Below, one piece after another: positions 1 through 10,037 of a stretch of DNA of 64,000 nt. The position numbers were made by a program, and so were the translations under genes. The first letter of the stretch is position 1, and every line of letters begins with the position of its first letter. This stretch comes from Gordonia otitidis NBRC 100426 (GTDB lineage Bacteria > Actinomycetota > Actinomycetes > Mycobacteriales > Mycobacteriaceae). The notes beneath the pieces are model-generated. The model was not told the origin of the DNA and searched no databases. It was given only the letters and a program-made list of their open reading frames with translations. The DNA lies in the NCBI RefSeq assembly GCF_000248075.1, contig NZ_BAFB01000065.1, forward strand, positions 1 through 64,000. Direction: 5' to 3'.

Positions 1-902
1 GCAACGACATGGCGGTACTCGAGGCCGAGGGATACATTGCGCAGCCACACACCAGTTCTGGTCGGGTTCCGACGGACAAGGGCTACCGCATGTTCGTCGA
101 CCGGATCAGCGAGATCAAGCCACTCTCGGCGGCGGAACGTCGCGCGATCCTGTCGGTGCTCGACCGCGGCGTCGATCTCGACGACGTCCTGCGCCGTTCG
201 GTCCGCCTGCTGGCACAACTCACCCGGCAGGTGGCGGTCATCCAGTATCCGGTGCTCTCCACGGCGACCGTGCGCCACCTGGAGGTGGTCACGCTGTCGC
301 CGTCGCGTCTGCTGCTCGTGGTCATCACCGACACCGGCCGCGTCGAGCAGCGCATGGTCGCTCTCGGTGACGATCGGTCGGAGGACGACATCGCCCGGCT
401 CCGCGACATGTTCTCGGCGGCGCTGCACGGCAAGCGACTCGAGGAGGCCTCGGCGGCCGTCGCCGAGTTGGCCAACGAAGCGCCCGACGACATCAGGGAC
501 GAGGTCATCAGGGTGGCCACCGTGCTCGTGGAGACCCTCGTCGAGCGTGGAGTCGACCGGCTGGTGCTCGGCGGAACGTCGAATCTCGCGCGGTCGGCTG
601 CCGACTTCGCCGTGCTCAACGGTGGGATGGACACGGTACTCGAAGCGCTCGAAGAGCAGGTCGTGGTGCTCAAACTGCTCGCGACCACCCAGCGTATGGG
701 CAGGGTCACAGTGCAGATCGGCGAGGAGACACAGGCGGAGAACCTGCGTGGAACATCGGTCGTGTCCACAGGGTACGGTGCTTCGGGAACGATTTTCGGC
801 AGTGTCGGCGTTGTCGGCCCGACCCGCATGGACTATCCGGGAACAATCGCCTCGGTCGCAGCCGTTGCGAAGTACGTGGGAGAGGTCCTCTCCGAGCGCT
901 GA
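1..902 (+). CDS. hrcA: Heat-inducible transcription repressor HrcA (5' partial)
   Basis: HrcA dimers repress heat-shock genes by binding CIRCE operators. The gene is cut by the window edge: the frame is open from base 3 and the methionine at base 9 is internal. The visible part starts in the N-terminal winged-helix domain, with the family motif [15 protein letters not shown], and continues through the dimerisation and inserted domains to a complete C-terminus. Roughly the first 40 residues are missing. dnaJ follows after 92 bases, as in mycobacteria where hrcA and dnaJ2 are paired. No CIRCE element is visible in the window, so autoregulation cannot be judged here. Confidence 0.95.
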   Translation, partial: NDMAVLEAEGYIAQPHTSSGRVPTDKGYRMFVDRISEIKPLSAAERRAILSVLDRGVDLDDVLRRSVRLLAQLTRQVAVIQYPVLSTATVRHLEVVTLSPSRLLLVVITDTGRVEQRMVALGDDRSEDDIARLRDMFSAALHGKRLEEASAAVAELANEAPDDIRDEVIRVATVLVETLVERGVDRLVLGGTSNLARSAADFAVLNGGMDTVLEALEEQVVVLKLLATTQRMGRVTVQIGEETQAENLRGTSVVSTGYGASGTIFGSVGVVGPTRMDYPGTIASVAAVAKYVGEVLSER

Positions 903-994
903 GCTGCGCCGAATCGCCTGCAGGACCCCCACCCGCAGGATCACTGACACACACGGGATCACTGACATACATATAGAGGACCAGGACGACAAGC

Positions 995-2140
995 GTGGCA
1001 ACTGACTACTACGGAATCCTGGGCGTGGCGAAGGGCGCCAGCGACCAGGAGATCAAGCGGGCCTACCGCAAGAAGGCTCGTGAACTGCACCCCGACGTGA
1101 ATCCCAACGAGGAGGAGCGTTTCAAGGAGGTCACCACCGCATACGAGGTGCTCAGTGACCCGGAGAAGCGACGCATCGTCGATGCGGGTGGCGATCCGCT
1201 CGCCGGCCCGGGTGCTGGTGGATTCGCCGGAGGTTTCGGTGGCGGCGGTCTCGGAGACGTGTTCGAAGCGTTCTTCGGAGGTGGCGCCGGGTTCGGCGGA
1301 GGGCGTGGACCGAAGGGGCGCGTACAACCCGGCGAGCCCGCACTCGTGTCGGTGGAACTCACACTCGAGGAGTGCGCGTCCGGGGTCAACAAGGAGATCA
1401 CCGTCGACACGGCAATCCTGTGCGACGTGTGCCACGGCTCGGGAACCAACGGCGACTCCAAGCCGGTGACCTGCGACATCTGCAAGGGTGCGGGCGAAAT
1501 CCAGGCGGTGCAACGCTCGATTCTGGGTCAGGTCATGACCGTTCGCGAGTGCCCGACGTGCCACGGTACCGGCGAGATCATCCCGGACCCGTGCCACAAG
1601 TGCGGTGGCGACGGGCGGGTGCGTTCGCGCCGCACCATGACCGTGCGCATTCCCGCCGGCATCGAAAGCGGAATGCGTGTCCGGTTGGCCGGACAGGGCG
1701 AGGTCGGAATGGGTGGCGGCCCCGCGGGCGACCTCTACGTCGAGGTCTCGGAACGACCCCATGACGTCTTCATCCGCGACAAGGACGATCTGCACTGCAC
1801 GCTTCGCGTACCGATGGCCGACGCCGCGCTCGGTGCCGAGTTCGCGGTCACGTCGATCCTCGGCGACGACATCACCGTCGCCATCGACCCGGGAACCCAA
1901 CCGGGTCAGGTCGTCAAGGTCCGGGGCCAGGGCATGCCGCACGTCAACAGCGGGGTGCGCGGCACCCTGCATGTCCACCTCGACGTGCACGTGCCCACCA
2001 AGCTCGACGCGGGTCAGTCAGCTGCGCTCTCGGCGTATCGCGAGACGTCGGGCGAGCAGATCGACCTGGTCACGACGGCTGCCGCAGCAGCACCCGGCGG
2101 CCTGTTCTCGCGGCTTCGCAACGCCTTCGCCGGACGCTGA
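995..2140 (+). CDS. dnaJ: Molecular chaperone DnaJ (DnaJ2 type)
   Basis: Hsp40 co-chaperone that delivers unfolded substrates to DnaK and stimulates its ATPase. The 381-residue protein has the full type I layout. There is a J domain (residues 1-65) with HPD at 33-35, and a Gly/Phe-rich linker (about 66-105). Four zinc-binding CxxCxGxG repeats lie at 143-150, 160-167, 186-193 and 200-207, followed by the C-terminal peptide-binding domains. The start is a GTG at 995, followed by [10 protein letters not shown], the normal DnaJ N-terminus. It lies directly downstream of hrcA, which suggests heat-shock control, although no operator is visible. Confidence 0.96.
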   Translation: MATDYYGILGVAKGASDQEIKRAYRKKARELHPDVNPNEEERFKEVTTAYEVLSDPEKRRIVDAGGDPLAGPGAGGFAGGFGGGGLGDVFEAFFGGGAGFGGGRGPKGRVQPGEPALVSVELTLEECASGVNKEITVDTAILCDVCHGSGTNGDSKPVTCDICKGAGEIQAVQRSILGQVMTVRECPTCHGTGEIIPDPCHKCGGDGRVRSRRTMTVRIPAGIESGMRVRLAGQGEVGMGGGPAGDLYVEVSERPHDVFIRDKDDLHCTLRVPMADAALGAEFAVTSILGDDITVAIDPGTQPGQVVKVRGQGMPHVNSGVRGTLHVHLDVHVPTKLDAGQSAALSAYRETSGEQIDLVTTAAAAAPGGLFSRLRNAFAGR

Positions 2141-2182
2141 AAGACACAAGCGGATGAAGCGTGAACGCAGAGGTCCACGTCG

Positions 2183-2932
2183 GTGAGTCCTCCGCTGTTC
2201 TGGGTCGACGAGGTCCCGCGCGTCGGTGGTGAGGTCGTGCTGTCCGGGAGCGAGGGGCGTCACGCCGTGACGGTCACACGTCTGGGCGTCGGCGAACAGC
2301 TGATGGTCGGTGACGGACGGGGCTCGGTGACCGACTGCGTCGTCGAGGCGATCCGGTCGAAGGACACGCTCGTCGCACGCGCTCACGCCTACACCTTCAC
2401 CGACCGTCCACGTCCGACTGTGACCGTGATCCAGGCACTTCCGAAGGCCGAGCGCTCCGAACTCGCCGTCGACCTCGCGACCGAGGCAGGCGCGGATCGT
2501 ATCGTGCCATGGCAGTCCGCACGCTGTGTCGCGCGGTGGACAGGCAAGGCGGACAAGGGCATTGCGAAGTGGAAGGCTGCGGCATCGGCTGCCGCCAAGC
2601 AGAGCCGACGTCCCTGGGTTCCCGACATCGGCGACCTCGTGACAACGATGGACGTCCGCGCGATCTGCGCTGAGGTCGCCGCCGGCGGCGGTGTGGTCGC
2701 CGTGCTCCACGAAGACGGCGCCGTGCCCTTCGGTTCGCTACCACTGGCAGGTGCAACCGAGGTCGCGCTCGTCGTCGGACCCGAGGGCGGGCTCGACGAC
2801 TCCGAGGTCGCGGATCTGACCGCGTTGGGCGCGACATCGGTGGTGCTGGGGCCCGAGGTGCTGCGGACATCGGCAGCCGCGGCCGTCGCACTCGGTGCGA
2901 TCGGTGTCCTGACGGACCGGTGGGACCGGTGA
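2183..2932 (+). CDS. rsmE: 16S rRNA (uracil(1498)-N3)-methyltransferase RsmE
   Basis: SPOUT-family enzyme that methylates N3 of U1498 in 16S rRNA using S-adenosylmethionine. The 249-residue protein has an N-terminal PUA-like domain and a C-terminal trefoil-knot domain. The SAM-binding stretch VVGPEGGLDDSEV is followed by LGPEVLRTSAAA, the RsmE signature. The start is taken at the GTG at 2183, 42 bases after dnaJ. The 3' end overlaps the next open frame. The dnaJ-rsmE order is typical of Actinobacteria. Confidence 0.94.
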   Translation: MSPPLFWVDEVPRVGGEVVLSGSEGRHAVTVTRLGVGEQLMVGDGRGSVTDCVVEAIRSKDTLVARAHAYTFTDRPRPTVTVIQALPKAERSELAVDLATEAGADRIVPWQSARCVARWTGKADKGIAKWKAAASAAAKQSRRPWVPDIGDLVTTMDVRAICAEVAAGGGVVAVLHEDGAVPFGSLPLAGATEVALVVGPEGGLDDSEVADLTALGATSVVLGPEVLRTSAAAAVALGAIGVLTDRWDR

Positions 2933-3714
2933 AGCGGTGTGCTGTGCACCGCACGAAGATCGCCTACGGCACTCAGCCGTCGCAGTTCGGGCACCTCTAC
3001 CACGTCGCCGACCCCGCGGACCGTCCCGGCCGGATGCGTCCCGTCGTCCTCGTGCACGGCGGTTACTGGACGACCGAGTTCGGCCTGACCATCGAGTCGG
3101 CGATCGCGCGACAGTACGCCCAACGCGGCGCATTGGTCTGGAACGTCGAATATCGCCGGGTCGGTGAAGTGGGAGGCGGGTGGCCAGCCTCCGGAACCGA
3201 TGTCCGCTCAGCGGTGGAAGCACTTGACGGTGTCGTCCCCGACGCACTCGATGCCGACCTCAGGGCGTGCGTCGACTGGACCGACGTGGCCGTGGTCGGA
3301 CACTCCGCGGGCGGGCAACTCGCGATCTGGACAGTCGCGCAACTGGGCGCGAAGACCTCGTCGACGGTGATCACGACCGTGGTGGCGCAGGCGTCCGCGC
3401 TGGATCTCGTCGGAGCCGGCCGCGTCGCACGCCCGTCCGTCGAAGGGCTGATGGGGGCGCCCTACGCAGAGGCTCCCGAGCGGTACCGTCAGGCCTCACC
3501 GATCGAGCAGGACCCCTTCGACGCGCACGTCGTCGCGATCCACGGGACACTCGACACCGCGATTCCGGTCGACGTCAGCCGCCACTACGTCGACACGGTC
3601 AGTGCCCGCGGACAATCCGCGGAGCTCATTGTGGTGCCCGACGAAGGTCACGACGCCTTCGTCGATCCCCGGAGCGTTTGCAATCGGCAGACGCTGCGGG
3701 TGCTGGGGATCTGA
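2920..3714 (+). CDS. Alpha/beta hydrolase (esterase/lipase-like)
   Basis: Cytoplasmic serine hydrolase of the alpha/beta fold; the substrate is unknown. The oxyanion motif HGGYW, the nucleophile elbow GHSAGG, a late Asp (HGTLDTAIP) and the catalytic His in GHDAF form a complete triad. The pattern resembles the BD-FAE and kynurenine-formamidase-like esterases. No signal peptide is seen. The first possible start (2920) overlaps rsmE by 13 bases; a GTG near 2932 is an alternative. The tight spacing suggests co-transcription with rsmE. Confidence 0.88.
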   Translation: MGPVKRCAVHRTKIAYGTQPSQFGHLYHVADPADRPGRMRPVVLVHGGYWTTEFGLTIESAIARQYAQRGALVWNVEYRRVGEVGGGWPASGTDVRSAVEALDGVVPDALDADLRACVDWTDVAVVGHSAGGQLAIWTVAQLGAKTSSTVITTVVAQASALDLVGAGRVARPSVEGLMGAPYAEAPERYRQASPIEQDPFDAHVVAIHGTLDTAIPVDVSRHYVDTVSARGQSAELIVVPDEGHDAFVDPRSVCNRQTLRVLGI

Positions 3715-3839
3715 GGAGCCGTGCGCTGGGCCGGCCGGAATATTGCCTGCTGATGGGCCGTTGTGGCGCGATAGACTCGTAACGGACACGGTCTCATCCG
3801 TGTCCGCGGATCCCACCGAACCCAGGAGTGATTGCATAC

Positions 3840-4931
3840 GTGAGTGACGGCACCCCCGACGTGAACGCGCCGAACAGCGGAACATCAGGGGGCAGACCCG
3901 TGGTCACCTCCAACGTGGAAATCTCTCCCGAGGTGGTCTTCGGTCTGCTCGGGACCAGCGACATCAACCTGCGCACGCTGGAGAAACTCCTCCCCGCCGA
4001 CATTCACGTACGCGGCAACCAGTTCACGTTGACGGGCCAGCAGGCCGACGTCGCGGCGTCGGAAAGAGTTGTCGCCGAACTGGTCGACCTCGTCGGTCGT
4101 GGGACACCGCTGACCCCCGACCTGGTGCGTCACAGCGTCTCCATGATGAGTGAGGGAACCTCGGAGTCGCCTGCCGAGGTGTTGTCGCTCGACATCATCT
4201 CCCGGCGCGGAAAGACGATCCGACCCAAGACGCTCAACCAGAAGAAGTACGTCGACGCCATCGACAACAACACGATCGTGTTCGGACTCGGCCCGGCGGG
4301 CACCGGCAAGACGTACCTGGCGATGGCGAAAGCCGTTCAAGCGCTGCAGGCCAAGACCGTCAACCGCATCATCCTCACACGACCGGCCGTCGAGGCTGGG
4401 GAGCGCCTCGGCTTCCTACCCGGAACGCTCAGCGAGAAGATCGACCCCTACCTGCGCCCCCTGTACGACGCGCTGCACGACATGATCGATCCGGAGTCGA
4501 TCCCCAAGCTCATGGCGGCAGGCGTCATCGAGGTGGCGCCGCTCGCCTATATGCGTGGCCGCACGTTGAACGACGCCTTCATCATCCTCGACGAGGCGCA
4601 GAACACCACCAGCGAGCAGATGAAGATGTTTCTGACCCGACTCGGATTCGGGTCGAAGGTGGTCGTCACCGGCGACGTCACGCAGGTGGATCTGCCGGGC
4701 GGGGCACGGAGCGGCCTCAACGCGGCAACCCGCATTCTCGAGGGCATCGACGACATCCACTTCTCGCACCTCAACAGCTCCGACGTCGTTCGTCACCGCC
4801 TCGTGGCCGACATCGTCGATGCCTACGGACGCGACGACGAAGCGCATCGGTCGTCGGGACGGTTGCGCGATGCCGGAGCTCAGGGCAACCGCGCCGCCCG
4901 ACGCGCAGCAGGGCAGGGACGACGGTCATGA
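3840..4931 (+). CDS. phoH: PhoH-like ATPase (PhoH1)
   Basis: P-loop NTPase of the PhoH family. Actinobacterial versions are linked to RNA metabolism, because the gene is almost always next to ybeY. Visible motifs are an N-terminal KH-like region, Walker [11 protein letters not shown], Walker [10 protein letters not shown] and the sensor-like stretch [13 protein letters not shown]. The start is placed at the GTG at 3840, because the AGGAG at 3824-3828 is well spaced for it; an upstream in-frame GTG at 3828 overlaps that ribosome site. The stop overlaps the ybeY start by four bases (ATGA), implying translational coupling. Confidence 0.94.
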   Translation: MSDGTPDVNAPNSGTSGGRPVVTSNVEISPEVVFGLLGTSDINLRTLEKLLPADIHVRGNQFTLTGQQADVAASERVVAELVDLVGRGTPLTPDLVRHSVSMMSEGTSESPAEVLSLDIISRRGKTIRPKTLNQKKYVDAIDNNTIVFGLGPAGTGKTYLAMAKAVQALQAKTVNRIILTRPAVEAGERLGFLPGTLSEKIDPYLRPLYDALHDMIDPESIPKLMAAGVIEVAPLAYMRGRTLNDAFIILDEAQNTTSEQMKMFLTRLGFGSKVVVTGDVTQVDLPGGARSGLNAATRILEGIDDIHFSHLNSSDVVRHRLVADIVDAYGRDDEAHRSSGRLRDAGAQGNRAARRAAGQGRRS

Positions 4932-5521
4932 GTATCGAACTGGCCAACGAGTCGGGGGTCGACGCCCCGGCCGAGCTCATCATCGGAGCGGCTCGGTTCG
5001 CAGTCGCGGCCATGGACGTCAATCCGGCCGCCGAACTCTCGCTGCTCCTCGTCGACGAGGACACGATGGCCGACATGCACGTCCAGTGGATGGACCTGCC
5101 CGGCCCGACCGACGTCATGAGTTTCCCGATGGACGAACTGGTTCCGGGTGGGCGTCCCGACGCGGCCGAACCCGGTCCGGCGATCCTGGGCGACATCGTG
5201 ATCTGCCCGGAGTTCGCCAAACGACAGGCCAAGGAAGCCCGACGTTCCTATGACCACGAGCTCGCGATGCTGACCATCCACGGCGTCCTGCACCTCCTCG
5301 GCTACGACCACGCGGAACCCGACGAGGAGAAGGAGATGTTCGGACTGCAGAACAGCCTCCTCGAGGACTTCTACGCCGAGCGCCACCGGATCGCCCAGGC
5401 GCAGCGGCAGTCCGATCGCGACACCAAACTGCTGACCAACATCGGATTCTCTGACGTCGCGCCCGTCGACGCGGGACCTGAGGCGACCGGACCGACGCAA
5501 CCGCCCTCCGAGGACGAGTGA
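4928..5521 (+). CDS. ybeY: Endoribonuclease YbeY (rRNA maturation factor)
   Basis: Single-strand-specific metal-dependent endoribonuclease involved in 16S rRNA 3'-end maturation and ribosome quality control. The zinc-binding signature [11 protein letters not shown] has all three histidines. The N-terminal region carries [17 protein letters not shown], as in other YbeY proteins. At 197 residues it is longer than the E. coli protein, with a hydrophilic C-terminal tail, as is common in Actinobacteria. It overlaps phoH by four bases at its start and the CorC-like gene by four bases at its end. Confidence 0.95.
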   Translation: MSIELANESGVDAPAELIIGAARFAVAAMDVNPAAELSLLLVDEDTMADMHVQWMDLPGPTDVMSFPMDELVPGGRPDAAEPGPAILGDIVICPEFAKRQAKEARRSYDHELAMLTIHGVLHLLGYDHAEPDEEKEMFGLQNSLLEDFYAERHRIAQAQRQSDRDTKLLTNIGFSDVAPVDAGPEATGPTQPPSEDE

Positions 5522-6996
5522 CCTTGTCGCAGGACATCTGGTTTCTCGTTTTCGCTCTCGTACTACTAGCTGCCGCAGGTGTGTTCGCCGCCGTCGACAC
5601 CGCGGTGTCGACGGTGTCGATCGCACGCGTCGAGGACATGGTCAAGGAACAGCGCGCCGGAGCGCGCAGGCTCGTGGCGGTGTTGGACGAGCGTGCCACC
5701 TACGTCGGACTCGCGGTATTCCTCCGGGTGGCATGCGAGACCGCCGCGGTGGCACTGGCCGCGGTGGCGCTCGTGGATCTCCTCGGAATCGGGTGGGGTC
5801 TCGTCGTCGCGATCGCGGGGATGACAGTGCTGTCCTACATCGCGGCCGGGGTGGGACCGCGCACCCTCGGTCGGCAGCACGCCTACAGCGTTGCGCTCGC
5901 GTCTGCGGTGTTCTTGCAGGCGCTCGGCGTGCTGCTGACGCCGGTCACCCGACTGCTCATCCTCATCGGTAACGCGCTGACCCCCGGTCGGGGATACCGC
6001 AACGGGCCGTTCGCGACGGAGGTCGAGCTGCGTGAGGTCGTCGATCTCGCCGAAGCGAGTGGTGTCGTGGCTGCCGACGAGCGCCGCATGATCCAGTCGG
6101 TGTTCGATCTCGGGGACACCAACGCGCGCGAGGTGATGGTCCCACGTACGGAGATGGTCTGGATCGAAGAAGACAAGACTGTCGCGCAGGCGCTGAATCT
6201 CGCACTGCGGTCCGGGCATTCACGCATACCGGTGATCGGCGAGAACCCCGACGATGTGCTCGGTGTCGTCTACCTCAAAGACCTCGCATCGACGTTGAAC
6301 GCCGGCGACCCGATCACCGTCATCCGGGTGCGGGACCTGATGCGTCCGGCGGAGTTCGTCCCCGACTCGAAGCCCCTGGACAAGGTGCTTGCCGACATGC
6401 AGCGCACCCGTAACCACATGGCACTGCTCGTCGACGAGTACGGGGGCATCGCGGGACTGGTCACCATCGAGGATGTGCTCGAGGAGATCGTCGGCGAGAT
6501 CACAGACGAGTACGACACCGACGAGGTCGCGCCCATCGAAGACCTCGGCGACGGACGGATGCGTGTCTCGGCTCGCCTGCCCGTCGAGGACCTCGGGGAA
6601 CTCTTCGACATCGAGATCGACGACGACGACGTGGAAACCGTCGGCGGACTCGTCGGACTCGAACTCGGTCGGGTCCCATTGCCCGGCGCCGACGTGGAGT
6701 CCCATGGGCTGCGACTCGTCGCCGAGGGCGGGCCGAACCGCCAAGGGCGTCAGCGCATCACCACCGTGCTGGTCACGAAACTCGAGTCGCACGACGACGA
6801 GTCCGACGCCGACTCACGCGACGGGGCCGATACGCGGCGTGACCGACGCCGCAACGGTGACCGCAACGAGTCCGACGCCGCCGCGCGACGCGGGGTGCGT
6901 GACACCCAAGCCGACGCCGATGGGGAATACTCTGAGCCGAACGACGTCGACCGCAGCACCGCGGTCCACGCACGCAACGGCAAGGATCACAGGTGA
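5518..6996 (+). CDS. CNNM/CorC-family membrane protein (hemolysin-related, CBS domains)
   Basis: Membrane protein of the HlyC/CorC (CNNM) family, probably involved in Mg2+ or other divalent-cation transport. The N-terminal DUF21 region (about residues 1-130) has four hydrophobic segments. It is followed by [14 protein letters not shown], which leads into a pair of CBS domains (about 205-330), then a CorC_HlyC domain with the pattern [12 protein letters not shown]. The last 65 or so residues form a highly charged Asp/Arg-rich tail that is probably disordered. The 492-residue length is at the long end for the family because of this tail. The gene lies in the phoH-ybeY-era run, as in mycobacteria. 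Confidence 0.92.
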   Translation: MTLSQDIWFLVFALVLLAAAGVFAAVDTAVSTVSIARVEDMVKEQRAGARRLVAVLDERATYVGLAVFLRVACETAAVALAAVALVDLLGIGWGLVVAIAGMTVLSYIAAGVGPRTLGRQHAYSVALASAVFLQALGVLLTPVTRLLILIGNALTPGRGYRNGPFATEVELREVVDLAEASGVVAADERRMIQSVFDLGDTNAREVMVPRTEMVWIEEDKTVAQALNLALRSGHSRIPVIGENPDDVLGVVYLKDLASTLNAGDPITVIRVRDLMRPAEFVPDSKPLDKVLADMQRTRNHMALLVDEYGGIAGLVTIEDVLEEIVGEITDEYDTDEVAPIEDLGDGRMRVSARLPVEDLGELFDIEIDDDDVETVGGLVGLELGRVPLPGADVESHGLRLVAEGGPNRQGRQRITTVLVTKLESHDDESDADSRDGADTRRDRRRNGDRNESDAAARRGVRDTQADADGEYSEPNDVDRSTAVHARNGKDHR

Positions 6997-7331
6997 CGCA
7001 GACACTCGACGACGAGGATCACAAGCTCGTCGTACTGGCCAGGGGAGCACGGGCTCGGGCCGAGGTGGCATCGGGCGCAGCGGTCCGCGACGATGACGGG
7101 CGTACCTACGCCGGAGCTGATGTCGAGACCAGGTCACTGCAACTGACAGGTTTGCAGGTGGCGCTCGCCACGGCACTCGGTAGCGGTGCACGCGGGTTCG
7201 AGGCCGCCGTCGTCGTCGGAGGACGAGCTGACGATCCCGGTCTGGAGACGCTGCGTGAGATCAGCCCATCGGCGCCGCTGATCGTCGCCGACGGAAAGGG
7301 CGCCGTCGTCGATCGAGTCGAGTCGACGTGA
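6993..7331 (+). CDS. Degenerate cytidine deaminase-like protein (Rv2365c-like position)
   Basis: A 112-residue protein between the CorC-like gene and era, the position held by Rv2365c in M. tuberculosis. Its middle part ([20 protein letters not shown]) resembles the GxNxEN region of cytidine deaminases. The zinc ligands are absent, however: the CAE-type motif is replaced by [11 protein letters not shown], and the PCxxC region by [10 protein letters not shown]. Deaminase catalysis is therefore unlikely, and a structural or regulatory role is an inference. It overlaps both neighbours by four bases (GTGA), so its translation is probably coupled to theirs. Confidence 0.8.
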   Translation: MTQTLDDEDHKLVVLARGARARAEVASGAAVRDDDGRTYAGADVETRSLQLTGLQVALATALGSGARGFEAAVVVGGRADDPGLETLREISPSAPLIVADGKGAVVDRVEST

Positions 7332-8272
7332 CCGAGGAGATGAACGGTGGCGACCACGGTTCGGCTGAGTTCCGATCAGGCTTCGTCTGTTTCGTCGGCA
7401 GGCCCAATACCGGCAAGTCGACGCTGACCAACGCGCTCGTCGGCGAGAAGATCGCGATCACGTCCAATCGCCCCCAGACGACCCGCCACACGATCCGCGG
7501 CATCGTCAATCGACCCGATGCTCAACTGATCATCGTCGACACCCCTGGCCTGCACCGACCGCGCACGCTGCTCGGGCAACGTCTCAATGATCTTGTCCGG
7601 GATACGTATTCAGAAGTCGACGTGATCGGAATCTGCATACCCGCTGACGAGGCGATAGGGCCGGGCGACCGGTGGATCGTGTCGCAGGTGCGCCAGATGG
7701 CCCCGAAGACCACCGTCGTCGGCGTCGTCACCAAGATCGATCGTGTGACACCGGACAAGGTCGCCGCGCAGTTGCTCGCGCTGAGCGAACTGCTGGGCGC
7801 TGACTCCGAAGTGGTGCCGGTGTCGGCGACGAGCGGCCAGCAACTCGACGTGCTCACCGACGTCCTGGTGTCGTTGATGGAACCCGGGCCGGCGTTCTAC
7901 CCGGACGGTGAACTGACCGACGAGCCCGAACAGGTGCTGATGGCGGAGTTCATCCGCGAGGCCGCCCTCGAGGGAGTGCACGACGAACTACCACACTCGC
8001 TGGCGGTGGTGATCGAGGAGATCATCCCGCGAGAGGATCGCCGCCCCGATCAGGCGCCCATGGTCGACGTCCACGCCATCCTCTACGTGGAGCGCGACAG
8101 CCAGAAGGGCATCATCATCGGACACAAGGGCGCGCGGCTCAAGCAGGTGGGTACCACTGCTCGTGCCCAGATCGAGCGCCTGTTGGGGGTGAAGGTGTAT
8201 CTGGATCTGCATGTGAAGGTGGCCAAGGACTGGCAGCGAGACCCCAAACAGTTGGGACGAATGGGCTTCTGA
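7328..8272 (+). CDS. era: GTPase Era
   Basis: Essential GTPase that binds 16S rRNA and assists 30S subunit assembly. GTP-binding motifs are present in order: G1 GRPNTGKST, G3 DTPGL and G4 TKID. The C-terminal KH domain contains GIIIGHKGARLKQVGT. The length of 314 residues is normal. The GTG start at 7328 overlaps the previous stop (GTGA); an ATG at 7340 is possible. Its association with ybeY is functionally sensible, since both act in 16S rRNA maturation. Confidence 0.96.
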   Translation: MTEEMNGGDHGSAEFRSGFVCFVGRPNTGKSTLTNALVGEKIAITSNRPQTTRHTIRGIVNRPDAQLIIVDTPGLHRPRTLLGQRLNDLVRDTYSEVDVIGICIPADEAIGPGDRWIVSQVRQMAPKTTVVGVVTKIDRVTPDKVAAQLLALSELLGADSEVVPVSATSGQQLDVLTDVLVSLMEPGPAFYPDGELTDEPEQVLMAEFIREAALEGVHDELPHSLAVVIEEIIPREDRRPDQAPMVDVHAILYVERDSQKGIIIGHKGARLKQVGTTARAQIERLLGVKVYLDLHVKVAKDWQRDPKQLGRMGF

Positions 8273-8302
8273 CCGCCGATCTCTCGAAGGAGGTACGACG
8301 CA

Positions 8303-9964
8303 GTGGGTAAGCACGAAGAAACGACTGATGGGGCCGGCTCCGCCGACGATGCCGACGTCACGCACGAAGAGTCGACGAGCAGTGATCCGGTGGATCCGGA
8401 GAGCAGCATCGGGACGGAGACGACCGACCGCTCTGCCGACGTCGCACACGAAGAGTCGACGCCGGTGGACAAGTCGCCTCACGAGGAACAGGCAGTCGGC
8501 ACGATCTCGGAGGTCCTCGGCGCCCCCAAGTTCTGGCTGGCCCCGCTGCTTCTCGTCGTGGTCATCATGTCGTTCATGTCGGCGCTCTACATGGGTGCGA
8601 TCGCCGACCCCGAGGGCAACCTGCACGACTTCCCGATCGCCCTGTCGAACCAGGACAACGGCGGTGAGGTCCCCAACGCCGACGGCGGCAGCGACAAACA
8701 GAACTACGGTGACCAGATCGCCAAGGGCATCACCGACGAGGCGGCCAAGAGTGGCATCGCCGTCCACCAAACCGATCGGACCACCGCTCTCAACGAGTTG
8801 AACAGTGGCAAGGTCTACGGGGTCGTCCTCATCAGCCCGAACTTCACCAATCGTGCTGTGGCTCTGGGGCAGGCGGCTGTGCTGCAGGCGAAGCCGGAGA
8901 AGCTCTCGATCGACATCTACATCAATCGCGGGTCGGGTACGTTCGCCTCCGCGATCACGACGACGTTCTCGCAGCGGGTGTCATCGCAGGTCAACAAACA
9001 GGTCGGCGATCAGTTGACGGCGTCGGTGCGCGAACAGCTCGCGAAGGCGAACGTGCCGTTCACCGGCGCCGCTCAGCTGGCGCTGTCGCAGCCCGTCGAC
9101 GTGCAGACCGTCGAACCCAATCCGCTACCCGACGGATCGGGCAACGGACTGTCGGCCTTCTATTTCACGCTGTTGCTGATCCTCGCCGGATTCACCGGCG
9201 CCATGATGGTGAGCATCGTCGTCGACGCCGCACTGGGCCAGACGCCGATCGAGTTCGGCCCGTTCTACCAACTGCGGGTTCGGCTGGCCATTTCCCGCTG
9301 GGGCACACTCGCCGCCAAATGGACGATCATGCTGCTGATCGCGTTCATCCAATCGGCTCTCTACATAGGTGTGTGCACCGCAGTGGGGACGTCGCTACCG
9401 AATGCGTTCGTGCTGTGGACCTATTCGGTGCTGGTGATCTTCGCCGTCGGTGTGTCCTCCGCATCGGCCATGGCCGTGTTCGGCAATCCCGGGCTGATCC
9501 TCAACCTGGTGTTCTTCGTGATCCTCGGTCTGCCGTCGTCGGGTGGAACAGTCCCGTTGGAGGCCAGTCCACGCATCTTCGCGTGGATCGCCGCGTTCGA
9601 GCCGATGCACCTGGTCTATCTCGGTGTCCGCGCGATTCTGTACTTCGACGCGGACTGGGATGCAGGTCTGGGACGTGCGGTGATCCAGACCTTCGTCGGA
9701 CTGGCAGTGGGACTTCTGCTCGGATGGGGCGGAACCAGGTATTACGACCACAAGGGATGGCACCGGTTCCCCGGCGGCATGCGGCTGAGCCCGCGAATGG
9801 CGAAGTTGTTGGACGGCGGCAGCGGTAGCCTGCCGACGATCACCACCCCTGCACCGCAGCACGTCGCAGGCGTCGTCGGCGTGAGTGAGCGTAGTCGGAA
9901 CTCGGTGGCCACCGCGACGACAGCGCGGCACAGTCGGGACGGCACGGAGGCCGGCGGGGACTAG
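8303..9964 (+). CDS. YhgE/Pip-like membrane protein (ABC-2 type / DUF3533-like)
   Basis: Multi-pass membrane protein of 553 residues. It has an acidic cytoplasmic N-terminus, one hydrophobic segment (about residues 75-95), and a long extracytoplasmic domain (LSNQDNGGEVPNADGG; SGKVYGVVLISPNFT) typical of YhgE/Pip and DUF3533 proteins. About five further membrane segments follow in residues 285-490, then a polar tail. YhgE was first known as a phage-infection protein in lactococci; related actinobacterial proteins resemble ABC-2 permeases without an ATPase. A clear ribosome site (AAGGAGG) lies about 10 bases before the GTG start. The cellular role is unknown. Confidence 0.75.
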   Translation: MGKHEETTDGAGSADDADVTHEESTSSDPVDPESSIGTETTDRSADVAHEESTPVDKSPHEEQAVGTISEVLGAPKFWLAPLLLVVVIMSFMSALYMGAIADPEGNLHDFPIALSNQDNGGEVPNADGGSDKQNYGDQIAKGITDEAAKSGIAVHQTDRTTALNELNSGKVYGVVLISPNFTNRAVALGQAAVLQAKPEKLSIDIYINRGSGTFASAITTTFSQRVSSQVNKQVGDQLTASVREQLAKANVPFTGAAQLALSQPVDVQTVEPNPLPDGSGNGLSAFYFTLLLILAGFTGAMMVSIVVDAALGQTPIEFGPFYQLRVRLAISRWGTLAAKWTIMLLIAFIQSALYIGVCTAVGTSLPNAFVLWTYSVLVIFAVGVSSASAMAVFGNPGLILNLVFFVILGLPSSGGTVPLEASPRIFAWIAAFEPMHLVYLGVRAILYFDADWDAGLGRAVIQTFVGLAVGLLLGWGGTRYYDHKGWHRFPGGMRLSPRMAKLLDGGSGSLPTITTPAPQHVAGVVGVSERSRNSVATATTARHSRDGTEAGGD

Positions 9965-10037
9965 ATCGACACCCGCGGACGTCCCATCAGCGGCATGTCA
10001 CGTCGGTGTTGTCGGTACCCGGTGGAAGAATGGCGCG

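Noticed and set aside
1-995. CIRCE operator near hrcA/dnaJ
   Set aside because: The TTAGCACTC-N9-GAGTGCTAA pattern was not found; the hrcA promoter lies outside the window.
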